Assembly (NCBI RefSeq): GCF_035917235.1
Contig: NZ_CP108423.1
Location: forward strand, 6,167,501-6,231,500
Direction of reading: 5' to 3'
DNA length: 64,000 bases
Source: Streptomyces sp. NBC_01294
GTDB lineage: Bacteria > Actinomycetota > Actinomycetes > Streptomycetales > Streptomycetaceae
In this document: one piece after another, positions 28,865 through 35,974 of the stretch
How positions within the stretch are numbered: position 1 is the stretch's first letter
Layout of the letters: each line of letters begins with the position of its first letter
Translations under genes and position numbers: made by a program
Notes under the pieces: model-generated
The model's database searches: none
Told to the model about the DNA's origin: nothing
Seen by the model: the letters and a program-made list of their open reading frames with translations, nothing else

Positions 28865-29695
28865 ATCCGCCGAGAGGGGCCCGGCGGGGTGCTCACGGCG
28901 GAGCCGCCGGTCGGCGTAGAGCAGGCCGGCGCTCAGCTGGGGGAAGGTCAGCAGCAGCGCCGGCGCGAGCAGGGCGCCGAGGATGCCGAACCACTGCTGG
29001 AGGGCGTACGCGGCCCCCACCGCGAGCGCCCCCGCCGGAACCGTGACCCCCAGGGTCCGCCACCAGGCCCCGCGCACCAGCCCGGCCGACCGGCGCAGGG
29101 CCGCGACGGGGCCGAGCCCCTCGTACCCGGCGGCCGTGGGTGCCAGGGCGAAGAGCACGCCGAGCCAGAGGGCGACCGGGGCGAGCGGCAGCGCCGCGAG
29201 CGGCGGAAGTCCCGCGGCGAGGGCGCCGCAGGCCGGGCCCGCGGCGGCGAGCAGGCCCAGCAGGTGGGCGCCGAGCACGGCCGGGGTGCGGGGCAGCGCG
29301 GCGCGCAGCAGCCCGAGCGCGGTGACGCGGCGCCCGAGGACGGCGGGCCGGAGCAGGGCCGCGGCCAGTGCGCCGGCCAGCGCCCAGCAGACCAGCAGGA
29401 ACAGGGCCGTGGCCGGGACGAGGGCGTGGACGAAGGCCCGGCTGCCGGCCGTAGGGGTGGGGGAGGCGAGGGCGGCTGCCCCGGCGGCCGCGGCGATCAG
29501 GAGCAGGGTGCCCAGCAGTGCGCCGACCTGGCCGAGGAGCAGTGCGCCGAGCAGTCGGCCGCCGTAGCGGCGCAGGGCGGTGAGGGTGCCGCCGAGGATC
29601 TCCCCCGGCCCGAGGGGGCGCAGCGGCACCACGCCCGGACGCGGAGCGGGCGGCGGCAGCCAGCCGCCGCCCTGGTGGGTCCAATGCTGCGCCAT
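28841..29695 (-). CDS. Integral membrane protein of unknown function
   Basis: 284 residues from the ATG at 29695. After a Pro-rich cytoplasmic N-terminus ('HQGGGWLPPPAPRPG') come about six hydrophobic segments rich in Ala and Leu, and 'LGPGEILGGTLTALRRY' precedes the first. The layout resembles the glycerophosphodiester phosphodiesterase membrane-domain/DUF975-like proteins of actinobacteria, but I cannot assign a function. The last residues are encoded by the 17-base tandem repeat. Confidence 0.65.
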   Translation of the reverse strand: MAQHWTHQGGGWLPPPAPRPGVVPLRPLGPGEILGGTLTALRRYGGRLLGALLLGQVGALLGTLLLIAAAAGAAALASPTPTAGSRAFVHALVPATALFLLVCWALAGALAAALLRPAVLGRRVTALGLLRAALPRTPAVLGAHLLGLLAAAGPACGALAAGLPPLAALPLAPVALWLGVLFALAPTAAGYEGLGPVAALRRSAGLVRGAWWRTLGVTVPAGALAVGAAYALQQWFGILGALLAPALLLTFPQLSAGLLYADRRLRREHPAGPLSADPLITGCP

Positions 29696-29803
29696 GCGCG
29701 GGCCGCCCCTTCGTCTCCCGAGGAGGCGGACAGGGTAGCGGCGCGGAGCGCAGGAGTCCCGGGTCGTGCGGGTGTCGGCGTGTGGCACGGGGTGGGAACG
29801 GCT

Positions 29804-29842
29804 TGTGTACGGGTGTACGCATCGATGTGTACTCTTGTACGC
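29804..29842 (+). promoter_or_regulatory. Promoter of the SMR pump with paired TGTAC-N3-TGTAC operators
   Basis: TGTAC occurs at 29806, 29814, 29828 and 29836: two copies of TGTAC-N3-TGTAC exactly 22 bases apart. Because GTAC is self-complementary, each copy is also an inverted repeat. TTGTGT (29804-29809), an 18-base spacer and TGTACT (29828-29833) could be -35 and -10, so the sites cover both. No ribosome site precedes the ATG at 29843; a leaderless message fits. Confidence 0.65.
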
Positions 29843-30163
29843 ATGCCTTACGTACTGCTTGCCGCGGCCATCGCCGCCGAGGTCGCCGGAACCACCGCGA
29901 TGAAGTACAGCGACGGTTTCACGAAGCTGTGGCCCTCGCTGGGCACCCTGCTGGGCTACGTCATCGCCTTCACGCTGCTCGCCCAGACGCTGAAGTCGAT
30001 GTCGGTCGGCACGGCGTACGCGATATGGGCGGGCGTCGGCACCGCGGCGATCGCCGCCATAGGCATCGTGTTCATGGGGGAGGCGGCGACGGCCGCGAAG
30101 ATCGCCGGGATCGCCCTGGTGATCGGCGGAGTGGTCCTGCTGAACCTCGGCGGCGCGCACTGA
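29843..30163 (+). CDS. Small multidrug resistance (SMR) efflux protein
   Basis: 106 residues and four membrane helices. The SMR-invariant glutamate is in 'AIAAEVAGTTAMKYSDGFTK' near residue 13, and 'YAIWAGVGTA' with the Trp near residue 62 is the second family signature. It is proton-coupled and exports quaternary ammonium compounds or other cations as an antiparallel dimer; a single gene suggests a dual-topology homodimer. The stop shares a base with the ATG of the TetR gene, so pump and regulator form a two-gene operon. Confidence 0.95.
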   Translation: MPYVLLAAAIAAEVAGTTAMKYSDGFTKLWPSLGTLLGYVIAFTLLAQTLKSMSVGTAYAIWAGVGTAAIAAIGIVFMGEAATAAKIAGIALVIGGVVLLNLGGAH

Positions 30164-30714
30164 TGCCCCCCGGTGTGCGGCGCTACGACCCGGACCGGCG
30201 CCAGCGGATCATCGACGCGGCGATCCGGGTGGTGGGCGCCAAGGGCATCGCGGGGCTGAGCCACCGCAGCGCGGCCGCGGAGGCCGACGTACCGCTGGGT
30301 TCGACGACCTACCACTTCAAGACGCTGGACGACCTGCTGGTCGCGGCGCTGCGGCAGGCCAACGAGGGCTTCGCGCAGGCGGTGGTCGAGTCGGCGGCAC
30401 TGGCGGATCCGGAGGCGGACCTCGCGGGGGCGCTGGCCCGCCTGCTGGGGGAGTTCCTGGCGGCGGACCGCGGCCGGGTGGAGCTGGAGTACGAGCTCTA
30501 CCTCGCGGCACTGCGCCGCCCGGCGCTGCGGCCGGTGGCGGCGGAATGGTGCGAGGCCATGGCCGCGGCGCTCACCCCGCGGACCGACCCGGTGACGGCG
30601 CGGGCGCTGGTGGCGGTCATGGACGGCATCAGCCTCCAGGTCCTGCTGACGGACGCCACCTACGACGAGCCGCACGCCCGCGAGATCCTGGGACGGGTAC
30701 TGCGGCCGTGCTGA
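30163..30714 (+). CDS. TetR family regulator of the SMR pump
   Basis: 183 residues. The N-terminal TetR helix-turn-helix is 'AIRVVGAKGIAGLSHRSAAA' followed by 'VPLGSTTYHFKTLDDLL' (about residues 19-54). The helical C-terminal domain has a TetR_C-like pattern with 'LVAVMDGISLQVLLTD'. Being cotranscribed with the pump, it most likely represses its own operon through the TGTAC sites upstream. The inducer is unknown. Confidence 0.9.
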   Translation: MPPGVRRYDPDRRQRIIDAAIRVVGAKGIAGLSHRSAAAEADVPLGSTTYHFKTLDDLLVAALRQANEGFAQAVVESAALADPEADLAGALARLLGEFLAADRGRVELEYELYLAALRRPALRPVAAEWCEAMAAALTPRTDPVTARALVAVMDGISLQVLLTDATYDEPHAREILGRVLRPC

Positions 30715-30734
30715 CCTCCACCCCGCCCGGCGCC

Positions 30735-30939
30735 CACTCTTCCAGCTGTCGGGCACCCGAGGGCCAGGGCCCGCTCTTTTAGCCGTCGGGCGCCCGAGGG
30801 CCAGGGCCTGCTCTTCCAGCCGTTGGGCGTCCGAGGGCCAGGGCCCGCTCTTCCAGCCGTCCGGCGTTTGAGGACCGGGTCCGGGCAGGGCCCGTTCTTT
30901 GAGCCGTCCGGCGTTTGAGGACCGGGTCCGGGCGGAGCC
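30735..30939. repeat. Tandem array of three 37-base and two 47-base units
   Basis: Units at 30735-30771, 30772-30808 and 30809-30845 are 37 bases; 30846-30892 and 30893-30939 are 47 bases. All start (C/T)(G/A)(C/T)TCTT and share AGCCGTCGGGCG-like cores. The longer two carry CCGGCGTTTGAGGACCGGGT, the core of the dispersed intergenic repeat seen elsewhere in the window. The array fills the gap after the TetR gene and contains no gene. Confidence 0.88.
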
Positions 30940-30949
30940 CGGCTGGGGG

Positions 30950-30973
30950 TCCCCCCGGACGGAGTCCGGGGGA
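30950..30973. terminator. Hairpin at the end of the repeat array
   Basis: TCCCCCCGGAC and GTCCGGGGGA pair with one bulged C around a GGA loop. It may terminate the SMR-TetR operon; a hairpin of this form recurs between Streptomyces genes. Confidence 0.55.
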
Positions 30974-31041
30974 TGGGGAAAGGGCGGGGCGGGGAGGAGG
31001 CTCCGCGCAGCGGCGGCCTGCGGCCTGCGGCCCGCGCCCCG

Positions 31042-31917
31042 CTAACCCGCGGAGCGCACGGCCGCCAAAGCCCCCCGCACACTCGCCTCGATGTCCCGGA
31101 TCGGATAGATCACCTCGCGCACCGTGCGCTCACGGTCGATGACCAGGGTCAGCCGCTTGATCCGGCTCACCCCCGCCGCACGGAACGTCGGCAACCGCAG
31201 CGCCGCCGTCAGCGCCAGATCCGCGTCCGAGAGCAGCGGGAACCGCAACCGCTCGTGCTCCGCGAACTCCCGCTGCTCGTCCGGCCGCTGGGTCGACACC
31301 CCGTGCACGGTGGCGCCGGCCGCGGTGAACTCCGCGAGCTGATCGCGGTACGTGCACGACTCGAACGTACAGCCCTTGGCGCCCGGGATCCCGGCCCAGC
31401 CGGGCGGGTAGGACTCGGCCCGCGCGTACGCGCCCGGGAAGCAGTACAGGACCGTGAACGGGGTCTGCGCCACCGGGTCGCTCAGCTCGCCGAAACGGTC
31501 CGGCAGCAGCAGCCGCGGCACCCGCGTGCCCCGCAGCGCGTGCACCCGTTCCGCCTCCCGCGAGGCCTCGTCCGTCGTCGCGGTCATCTCTCCCTCTCCC
31601 AGGATCCAGGTGTCTCCCCAGTCCTGGAGGGCGACCAGGACGGGGAGCAGCCCCCGCCCGCGCGGGGTCAGCCGGTACTCGTGCCGCACCGGGCGCTCCT
31701 GGTACGGCTCGCGCGACAGCACTCCGGCCTCGACGAGCAGCTTCAGCCGCTCCGCCAGCACCTTGCGGGACATGCCCAGCTCGCGCTGGAGCTCGTCGAA
31801 GCGGTGCAGGCCGCGCGCGGCGTCGCGCACGATCAGCAGCGTCCACCAGTCGCCCACCACGTCGAGGGCCTGGGCGATGGCGCAGTCCGCGTCGCCGAGG
31901 TGTGTGCGCTGGGCCAT
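31042..31917 (-). CDS. HxlR-type regulator fused to a PrxQ/BCP-type peroxiredoxin
   Basis: 291 residues. Residues 1-110 are an HxlR winged helix-turn-helix with the family Cys12 ('DADCAIAQALDVVGDWWTLL') and 'ELGMSRKVLAERLKLLVEAG'. Residues 130-290 are a peroxiredoxin-like domain with 'GAKGCTFESCTYRDQLAEF', where Cys183 and Cys188 occupy the peroxidatic and resolving positions of BCP/PrxQ enzymes. A further Cys159 lies in 'VLYCFPGA', with an insertion before the active site. The fusion suggests a repressor that senses peroxide or organic oxidants through its own thiol peroxidase. It diverges from an MFS gene across 76 bases with a palindrome. Domain calls are from sequence; the sensor role is inference. 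Confidence 0.88.
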   Translation of the reverse strand: MAQRTHLGDADCAIAQALDVVGDWWTLLIVRDAARGLHRFDELQRELGMSRKVLAERLKLLVEAGVLSREPYQERPVRHEYRLTPRGRGLLPVLVALQDWGDTWILGEGEMTATTDEASREAERVHALRGTRVPRLLLPDRFGELSDPVAQTPFTVLYCFPGAYARAESYPPGWAGIPGAKGCTFESCTYRDQLAEFTAAGATVHGVSTQRPDEQREFAEHERLRFPLLSDADLALTAALRLPTFRAAGVSRIKRLTLVIDRERTVREVIYPIRDIEASVRGALAAVRSAG

Positions 31918-31934
31918 GGGAGCTCCTTTGTCCG

Positions 31935-31980
31935 TTGACCCAAGGCTGTCATGCTGACATAGTCCGTTCCCAAAAGGAAC
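31935..31980 (+). promoter_or_regulatory. MFS promoter and candidate HxlR operator
   Basis: TTGACC (31935-31940), a 17-base spacer and CATAGT (31958-31963) form a good promoter facing the MFS gene. AGTCCGTTCC (31961-31970) and GGAACTTACT (31976-31985) form an imperfect 10-base inverted repeat (8 of 10) around CAAAA, covering the expected start point. HxlR-family dimers usually bind such short palindromes. Confidence 0.6.
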
Positions 31981-31993
31981 TTACTCATCGGAT

Positions 31994-33253
31994 GTGGGGG
32001 ACACGGGTGTGCTGCAGGGGTTCAAGGACATACCGAGGGTCGTGTGGCTGCTGGCTGCGGGGGTCTTCGTCAATGCCGTCGTCAGCTTCACCTTCGTCTT
32101 CGTCTTCCTCTACCTGACCGGCCCGCGCGGCCTCAGCGCCGCCGAGGCGGGCCTCGTCAGCGGAATCGCCGGAATCGGCCTGGTCGTCGGCAACTTCACC
32201 GGCGGCTGGTACGGCGACCGCTTCGGCCACCGCCGCGTGCTCCTCGCAGCCGCCACGCTGGGCGGCCTCGCCCTGATGGCGCTCCCGCTGCTGCCCACCC
32301 CGCTGCTCTGCGCGGCCCTGCCGGTGGCCGAGTACACCGCCGGCGTGATCCGGGCCGCCAACTCCGCACTGATCGCGGTCACCGTCCCGGAGGGGGCCCG
32401 CCGCCAGGCCTTCGCCGTCGTACGCTGCGCCTCCAACGGCGGATTCACCCTCGGGCCGCCGCTGGGCGCACTCGTCGCCACCGGCTTCTCCTACGACTGG
32501 CTCTTCGTCGGCGACGGCATCGGCACCCTCTTCTTCGCCTTCTGGACCGCTCGGGTCGTCCCGGCACGCGGCGCCACCCGCAAGACCGCCGTGCCCGCCT
32601 CGGCCCCGGACGGGGGTCGGGGCCGCGGCGGACACGGCGTCTGGCGCGAACTGCGGGCCCGGCCCGCCCTGTTGGTGCTGCTCGGCGCGATCCTGGTGGC
32701 CGACGTCGTCTACCGCCAGCAGTACTCGACCTTCCCCGTCTTCCTCGCCGACCACGGCCTGGACGCGCGTGCCTTCGGGCTCGTCATCGCGCTCAACGGA
32801 GGGGTGATCCTGCTGCTGGAGCTGCCCGCCGCCGTCGCGCTGCGCAAGCGGCCGGCGTTGGCGGTCGTCGGCACCGGGCTGGTGCTGGTCGGGGCCGCGT
32901 ACGGGGCGCTGCTGCTCGGGGCCGGGATCGCGACCGCCGTGGTGATGATGGTGCTGCTGAGCCTCGGGGAGATCCTCTACAAGACCACCGCCACCGCCTA
33001 CGTGGCCGACGAGGCGCCGGAGCACGCCATCGGGCGGTTCCAGAGCCTGTACGCGGGGGTCTCGGTCAGCGGGGTCGTCCTCGGCCCGTCGCTGGGCGGA
33101 GCGCTGTACTCCGCCGCGCCGGGGCTGCTGTGGCCGCTGTGCGCGGTGCTGGCGGCGGGGGCGGGCGGGGCCGTCCTGTGGGCGCACGCCCGGCAGGGCC
33201 GGCGCGCGCCGGCACATGAGACCGGTTCGCAACCGAAGGCCGTCGCCGGTTAG
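31994..33253 (+). CDS. MFS transporter
   Basis: 419 residues and twelve predicted membrane helices. The loop 2-3 signature is 'GGWYGDRFGHRRVLL', and the second half repeats a variant. It belongs to the drug:H+ antiporter-like group; the substrate is unknown. The GTG at 31994 is the longest start; the GTG at 32009 has a GGGGG 8 bases upstream and may be the true one. It is divergent from the HxlR-PrxQ fusion, which probably controls it, so export of an oxidant or electrophile is a reasonable guess. dapD follows after 9 bases. Confidence 0.88.
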   Translation: MGDTGVLQGFKDIPRVVWLLAAGVFVNAVVSFTFVFVFLYLTGPRGLSAAEAGLVSGIAGIGLVVGNFTGGWYGDRFGHRRVLLAAATLGGLALMALPLLPTPLLCAALPVAEYTAGVIRAANSALIAVTVPEGARRQAFAVVRCASNGGFTLGPPLGALVATGFSYDWLFVGDGIGTLFFAFWTARVVPARGATRKTAVPASAPDGGRGRGGHGVWRELRARPALLVLLGAILVADVVYRQQYSTFPVFLADHGLDARAFGLVIALNGGVILLLELPAAVALRKRPALAVVGTGLVLVGAAYGALLLGAGIATAVVMMVLLSLGEILYKTTATAYVADEAPEHAIGRFQSLYAGVSVSGVVLGPSLGGALYSAAPGLLWPLCAVLAAGAGGAVLWAHARQGRRAPAHETGSQPKAVAG

Positions 33254-33262
33254 GTTTCGGAT
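33251..33262 (+). promoter_or_regulatory. Possible leaderless promoter of dapD
   Basis: TAGGTT at 33251-33256 includes the stop codon of the MFS gene and lies 6 bases before the dapD ATG, where a -10 of a leaderless transcript would be. No Shine-Dalgarno precedes dapD. The -35 is poor. Confidence 0.35.
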
Positions 33263-34243
33263 ATGACTGCTACGCGTACCACCGGCGCCGTCGCCGCCGG
33301 ACTTGCCACCCTCACCGCCGACGGCACCGTCCTCGACACCTGGTTCCCCGCCCCCGAGCTGGTCGCCGAGCCCGGCCCGGCCGGCACCGAGCGCCTCACC
33401 GCCGAGCAGGCCGTGGAGCTCCTCGGCGCCGCCGCGGCCAAGGCGATCCGCACGGACGGGGTCCGCGGCGTCGAGGTCGTAGCCGTCCGCACGGTCATCG
33501 CCTCCCTGGAGGACAAGCCGCTGGACGCGCACGACGCGTACCTGCGCCTGCACCTGCTCAGCCACCGCCTGGTCAAGCCGCACGGCCAGAACCTCGACGG
33601 CGTCTTCGGCCTGCTGACCAACGTCGCCTGGACCTCTCTGGGCCCGGTCGCGGTCGACCAGGTCGAGACCGTCCGCCTCAACGCGCGCGCCGAGGGCCTG
33701 CACCTCCAGGTCACCTCGATCGACAAGTTCCCGCGGATGACGGACTACGTCGCCCCCAAGGGCGTGCGCATCGCCGACGCGGACCGCGTCCGCCTCGGCG
33801 CGCACCTCGCCGAGGGCACCACCGTCATGCACGAGGGCTTCGTCAACTTCAACGCCGGCACCCTCGGCACCTCTATGGTCGAGGGCCGCATCTCCGCGGG
33901 CGTCGTGGTCGGCGACGGCTCGGACATCGGCGGCGGCGCCTCCACCATGGGCACCCTCTCGGGCGGCGGCAAGCAGATCATCTCGATCGGCGAGCGCACC
34001 CTGGTCGGGGCCGAGGCGGGCGTCGGCATCGCGCTGGGCGACGAGTGCGTCGTCGAGGCTGGCCTGTACGTGACCGCGGGCACCCGCGTCACCCTCCCGG
34101 ACGGCCAGATCGTCAAGGCCCTGGAGCTCTCCGGCGCCAACAACATCCTCTTCCGCCGCAACTCGGTCACCGGCACCGTCGAGGCCCGCCCGTACAAGGC
34201 GACCTGGGGCGGCCTGAACGAGGTCCTGCACAGCAACAACTGA
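33263..34243 (+). CDS. dapD: Tetrahydrodipicolinate N-succinyltransferase
   Basis: Succinyl-CoA-dependent step of lysine/diaminopimelate synthesis. It has 326 residues, the actinobacterial DapD class. Left-handed beta-helix hexapeptide repeats run from about residue 165 to 275 ('[20 protein letters not shown]', '[19 protein letters not shown]'), with the catalytic acid region '[13 protein letters not shown]'. It starts 9 bases after the MFS stop, but the leaderless context suggests its own promoter. It ends in a bidirectional hairpin. Confidence 0.96.
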   Translation: MTATRTTGAVAAGLATLTADGTVLDTWFPAPELVAEPGPAGTERLTAEQAVELLGAAAAKAIRTDGVRGVEVVAVRTVIASLEDKPLDAHDAYLRLHLLSHRLVKPHGQNLDGVFGLLTNVAWTSLGPVAVDQVETVRLNARAEGLHLQVTSIDKFPRMTDYVAPKGVRIADADRVRLGAHLAEGTTVMHEGFVNFNAGTLGTSMVEGRISAGVVVGDGSDIGGGASTMGTLSGGGKQIISIGERTLVGAEAGVGIALGDECVVEAGLYVTAGTRVTLPDGQIVKALELSGANNILFRRNSVTGTVEARPYKATWGGLNEVLHSNN

Positions 34244-34259
34244 CGGTCGGATCCGTCTC

Positions 34260-34300
34260 CGAGCGCCCCCCGGACCCGCCGTGGCCCGGGAGGGCGCTCG
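34260..34300. terminator. Bidirectional terminator after dapD
   Basis: CGAGCGCCC (34260-34268) and GGGCGCTCG (34292-34300) pair, extended inward by CCC-GG / CC-GGG with a bulge. It lies between the dapD stop and the end of the convergent reading frame at 34308. Confidence 0.65.
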
Positions 34301-34307
34301 GGTGCGG

Positions 34308-34494
34308 TCAGGGCGGGCTGTGCAGCGCCGCGTAGGCCCGCTCGACTTCGCCCGGGTACTGGTCCCGGCGGAAGCGGACCTCCTCGACCACCGCGTTGCC
34401 GGCGCCGGGGTACACGAGGTCGGACCAGACGACCGTCTCGCCGCGGAGCCGGACCCGGATGGTCAGCCGGTCCGGGCGCGGGATTTGCGGGCCG
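34308..34494 (-). pseudogene. Start-less coding segment in the +1 frame after a small zinc-ribbon gene
   Basis: Directly after the stop of the gene at 34495-34953, the +1 frame is open for 62 codons to a TGA at 34308-34310, with nearly every third position G or C ('RLRGETVVWSDLVYPGAG', 'VRFRRDQYPGEVERAYAAL'). That composition says the DNA is or was coding. The frame opens only after a TGA 15 codons upstream and has no ATG, GTG or TTG near its beginning. It could be the tail of the upstream gene after a frameshift (the junction reads GAC TGA C), the rest of a degraded gene, or a gene with a CTG start at 34468. No family recognised. Confidence 0.45.
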
Positions 34495-34953
34495 TCAGTC
34501 GCAGCGCTCGACGGCGTCGGGTTGCAGCCTCAGCTCCTGGACCTGGTAGCAGTCCGAGTAGACGGTGGCGATGACCGCGCCGCACGTGCACACCAGGTTG
34601 GGGCCCCATTCGCCGTCCATCCCGCAGCAGTAGCCGCGGCGCATCGCGAGGTCCGGGTGCGCCTCCAGGCCGATGCCGTCGCCGGGGTTGAGCACGATGG
34701 TGCCGCTCGGCCCGGACTCGACGAGCAGGCCGGACGAACCGTCCAGAACGTACGGGGGGCCGGACGGCTCGGGGTCGACCGCGAAGGTCCCGGGAGTCAT
34801 GCGCACGATCGGTTCGTCGGTGTGGCCGTCCGCGTCCGTGGCAGACGCCTTCGGCCGGTACCACTCTTCGTCCCTGTCCGGGTCCGGCAGGGACCGCTCG
34901 GTGACGGGCGGAGTCACCGCGCGGTGGCAGGCACGGCACTGGAAGACCGTCAT
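34495..34953 (-). CDS. Conserved hypothetical protein with zinc-ribbon-like cysteines
   Basis: 152 residues, soluble. An N-terminal 'CRACH' (Cys6, Cys9) and a C-terminal 'YCCGMDGEWGPNLVCTCGA' followed by 'YSDCYQV' give paired cysteines typical of a small zinc protein. Similar Streptomyces proteins of unknown function share this N-terminal 'MTVF-C--C' and C-terminal 'C-CG' layout. The ATG at 34953 lacks a strong ribosome site (GAAGCGAGG 10 bases off). See the odd downstream frame at 34308-34494. Confidence 0.7.
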   Translation of the reverse strand: MTVFQCRACHRAVTPPVTERSLPDPDRDEEWYRPKASATDADGHTDEPIVRMTPGTFAVDPEPSGPPYVLDGSSGLLVESGPSGTIVLNPGDGIGLEAHPDLAMRRGYCCGMDGEWGPNLVCTCGAVIATVYSDCYQVQELRLQPDAVERCD

Positions 34954-35034
34954 CAGGGCACCTCGCTTCCCCGGCCGTTGTCGCCCGGGGCTGCGCTTCG
35001 GCCGCCGGCTCGGACCCGTGCGCCGGGCAGACGC

Positions 35035-35289
35035 TCAGTGGAGGGGGATCGTGCGGATCAGGCCCGCGAAGGCCTGTTCCTCCGCCTCGGTCAGCTGTAC
35101 CGACTCCATCGGGTGCGCGGCGGAGGTGCGCTGGGCCGGGATCATCGGCAGGCCCTCGTGGGTGCCGGGCTCCGGCTGGGGGAAGCGGCTGTCCCACAGC
35201 ATGTGGCCCAGACCGGCCACCCAGACGAGCGCTGCCACGAACAGGACGGCGAGGCCGATTTCCTGGGCGAGGGAGATCGAGGGGAACAC
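35035..35289 (-). CDS. Small membrane protein, unknown
   Basis: 84 residues. One membrane helix near the N-terminus ('EIGLAVLFVAALVWVAGLGH', about residues 10-29) is followed by a polar tail with 'SVQLTEAEEQAFAGLIRTIP'. The GTG start at 35289 has an excellent GGAGGA 5 bases upstream, which is the main reason to believe the gene. No family known to me. Confidence 0.6.
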   Translation of the reverse strand: MFPSISLAQEIGLAVLFVAALVWVAGLGHMLWDSRFPQPEPGTHEGLPMIPAQRTSAAHPMESVQLTEAEEQAFAGLIRTIPLH

Positions 35290-35433
35290 CAGGATCCTCC
35301 AGGGATGCGGGTGGTGCGAGCCGGGGCAAGATCGGGCGTGCAGACACTCAACACCACAACCGGTCGATTCGGTAGAGATGTGGCGAGCGTCACGCCAGGG
35401 TCCAAAGTCCCCATCTTGCCCGGTGCCGGCCCG

Positions 35434-35907
35434 TCACGGCCGCTCCAGCGGCAGCTTGAAGCCCTCGTGGCTGCGTGCGAAGCCCAGGCGCTCGTAGAAG
35501 CGGTGGGCCGCCGTGCGGCGCTTGCTGCTGGTCAGCTGGACCAGGCCGCAGCCGCGGCCGCGGGCCCGCTCGACGGCCAGCCGCATGAGTTCCGCGCCGA
35601 GCCCCTCGCCCCGCCGGTCCGCGCGGACCCGTACGGCCTCCACCAGCGCCCGCTCCTGGCCGTTCTGGCCCAGGCCCGGGATGTACGTGAGCTGGAGGCA
35701 GCCGAGGACGCCCCCGCCCGCAGCAGCGTCCCCGGACCCGTCCGTGAGGACCAGCATCTCGTTGCGGGCGTCCGACTCGATCGCGGCGAAGGCCCGCTCG
35801 TGCTCCTCGCCGACTGGCATCGAGGCCGGGTCGAGGACCGGGTCCTCGTCGGCGAGCAGGGCGAGTACGGCCGGCAGGTCCCGGCGTGTGGCGACGCGGA
35901 AGATCAT
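35434..35907 (-). CDS. GNAT family N-acetyltransferase
   Basis: 157 residues, single GNAT domain. The acetyl-CoA loop is 'VRVRADRRGEGLGAELMRLA' (about residues 93-112), and the C-terminal 'AHRFYERLGFARSHEGFKLP' is the typical last strand and Tyr region. The substrate is unknown. The ATG is at 35907. A loose inverted repeat (35321-35332 and 35413-35423) lies downstream. Confidence 0.88.
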   Translation of the reverse strand: MIFRVATRRDLPAVLALLADEDPVLDPASMPVGEEHERAFAAIESDARNEMLVLTDGSGDAAAGGGVLGCLQLTYIPGLGQNGQERALVEAVRVRADRRGEGLGAELMRLAVERARGRGCGLVQLTSSKRRTAAHRFYERLGFARSHEGFKLPLERP

Positions 35908-35974
35908 GGCGAAATTGTGGCAGGGGGCCCGGCCGGGACGGCGGCCGGACCCCCTGCTGCTCCGGACCCGGGGA

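Noticed and set aside
30735..30939. CRISPR array
   Set aside because: The units are contiguous tandem repeats with no unique spacers and no cas genes nearby.
34463..35347. A 294-codon open frame on the - strand covering three small genes
   Set aside because: It overlaps two genes with better starts and ribosome sites in another frame and has a low-complexity Arg/Pro composition.
35321..35423. Inverted repeat CCGGGGCAAGAT / ATCTTGCCCGG as an operator
   Set aside because: The arms are 80 bases apart and not symmetric about a promoter; probably chance.
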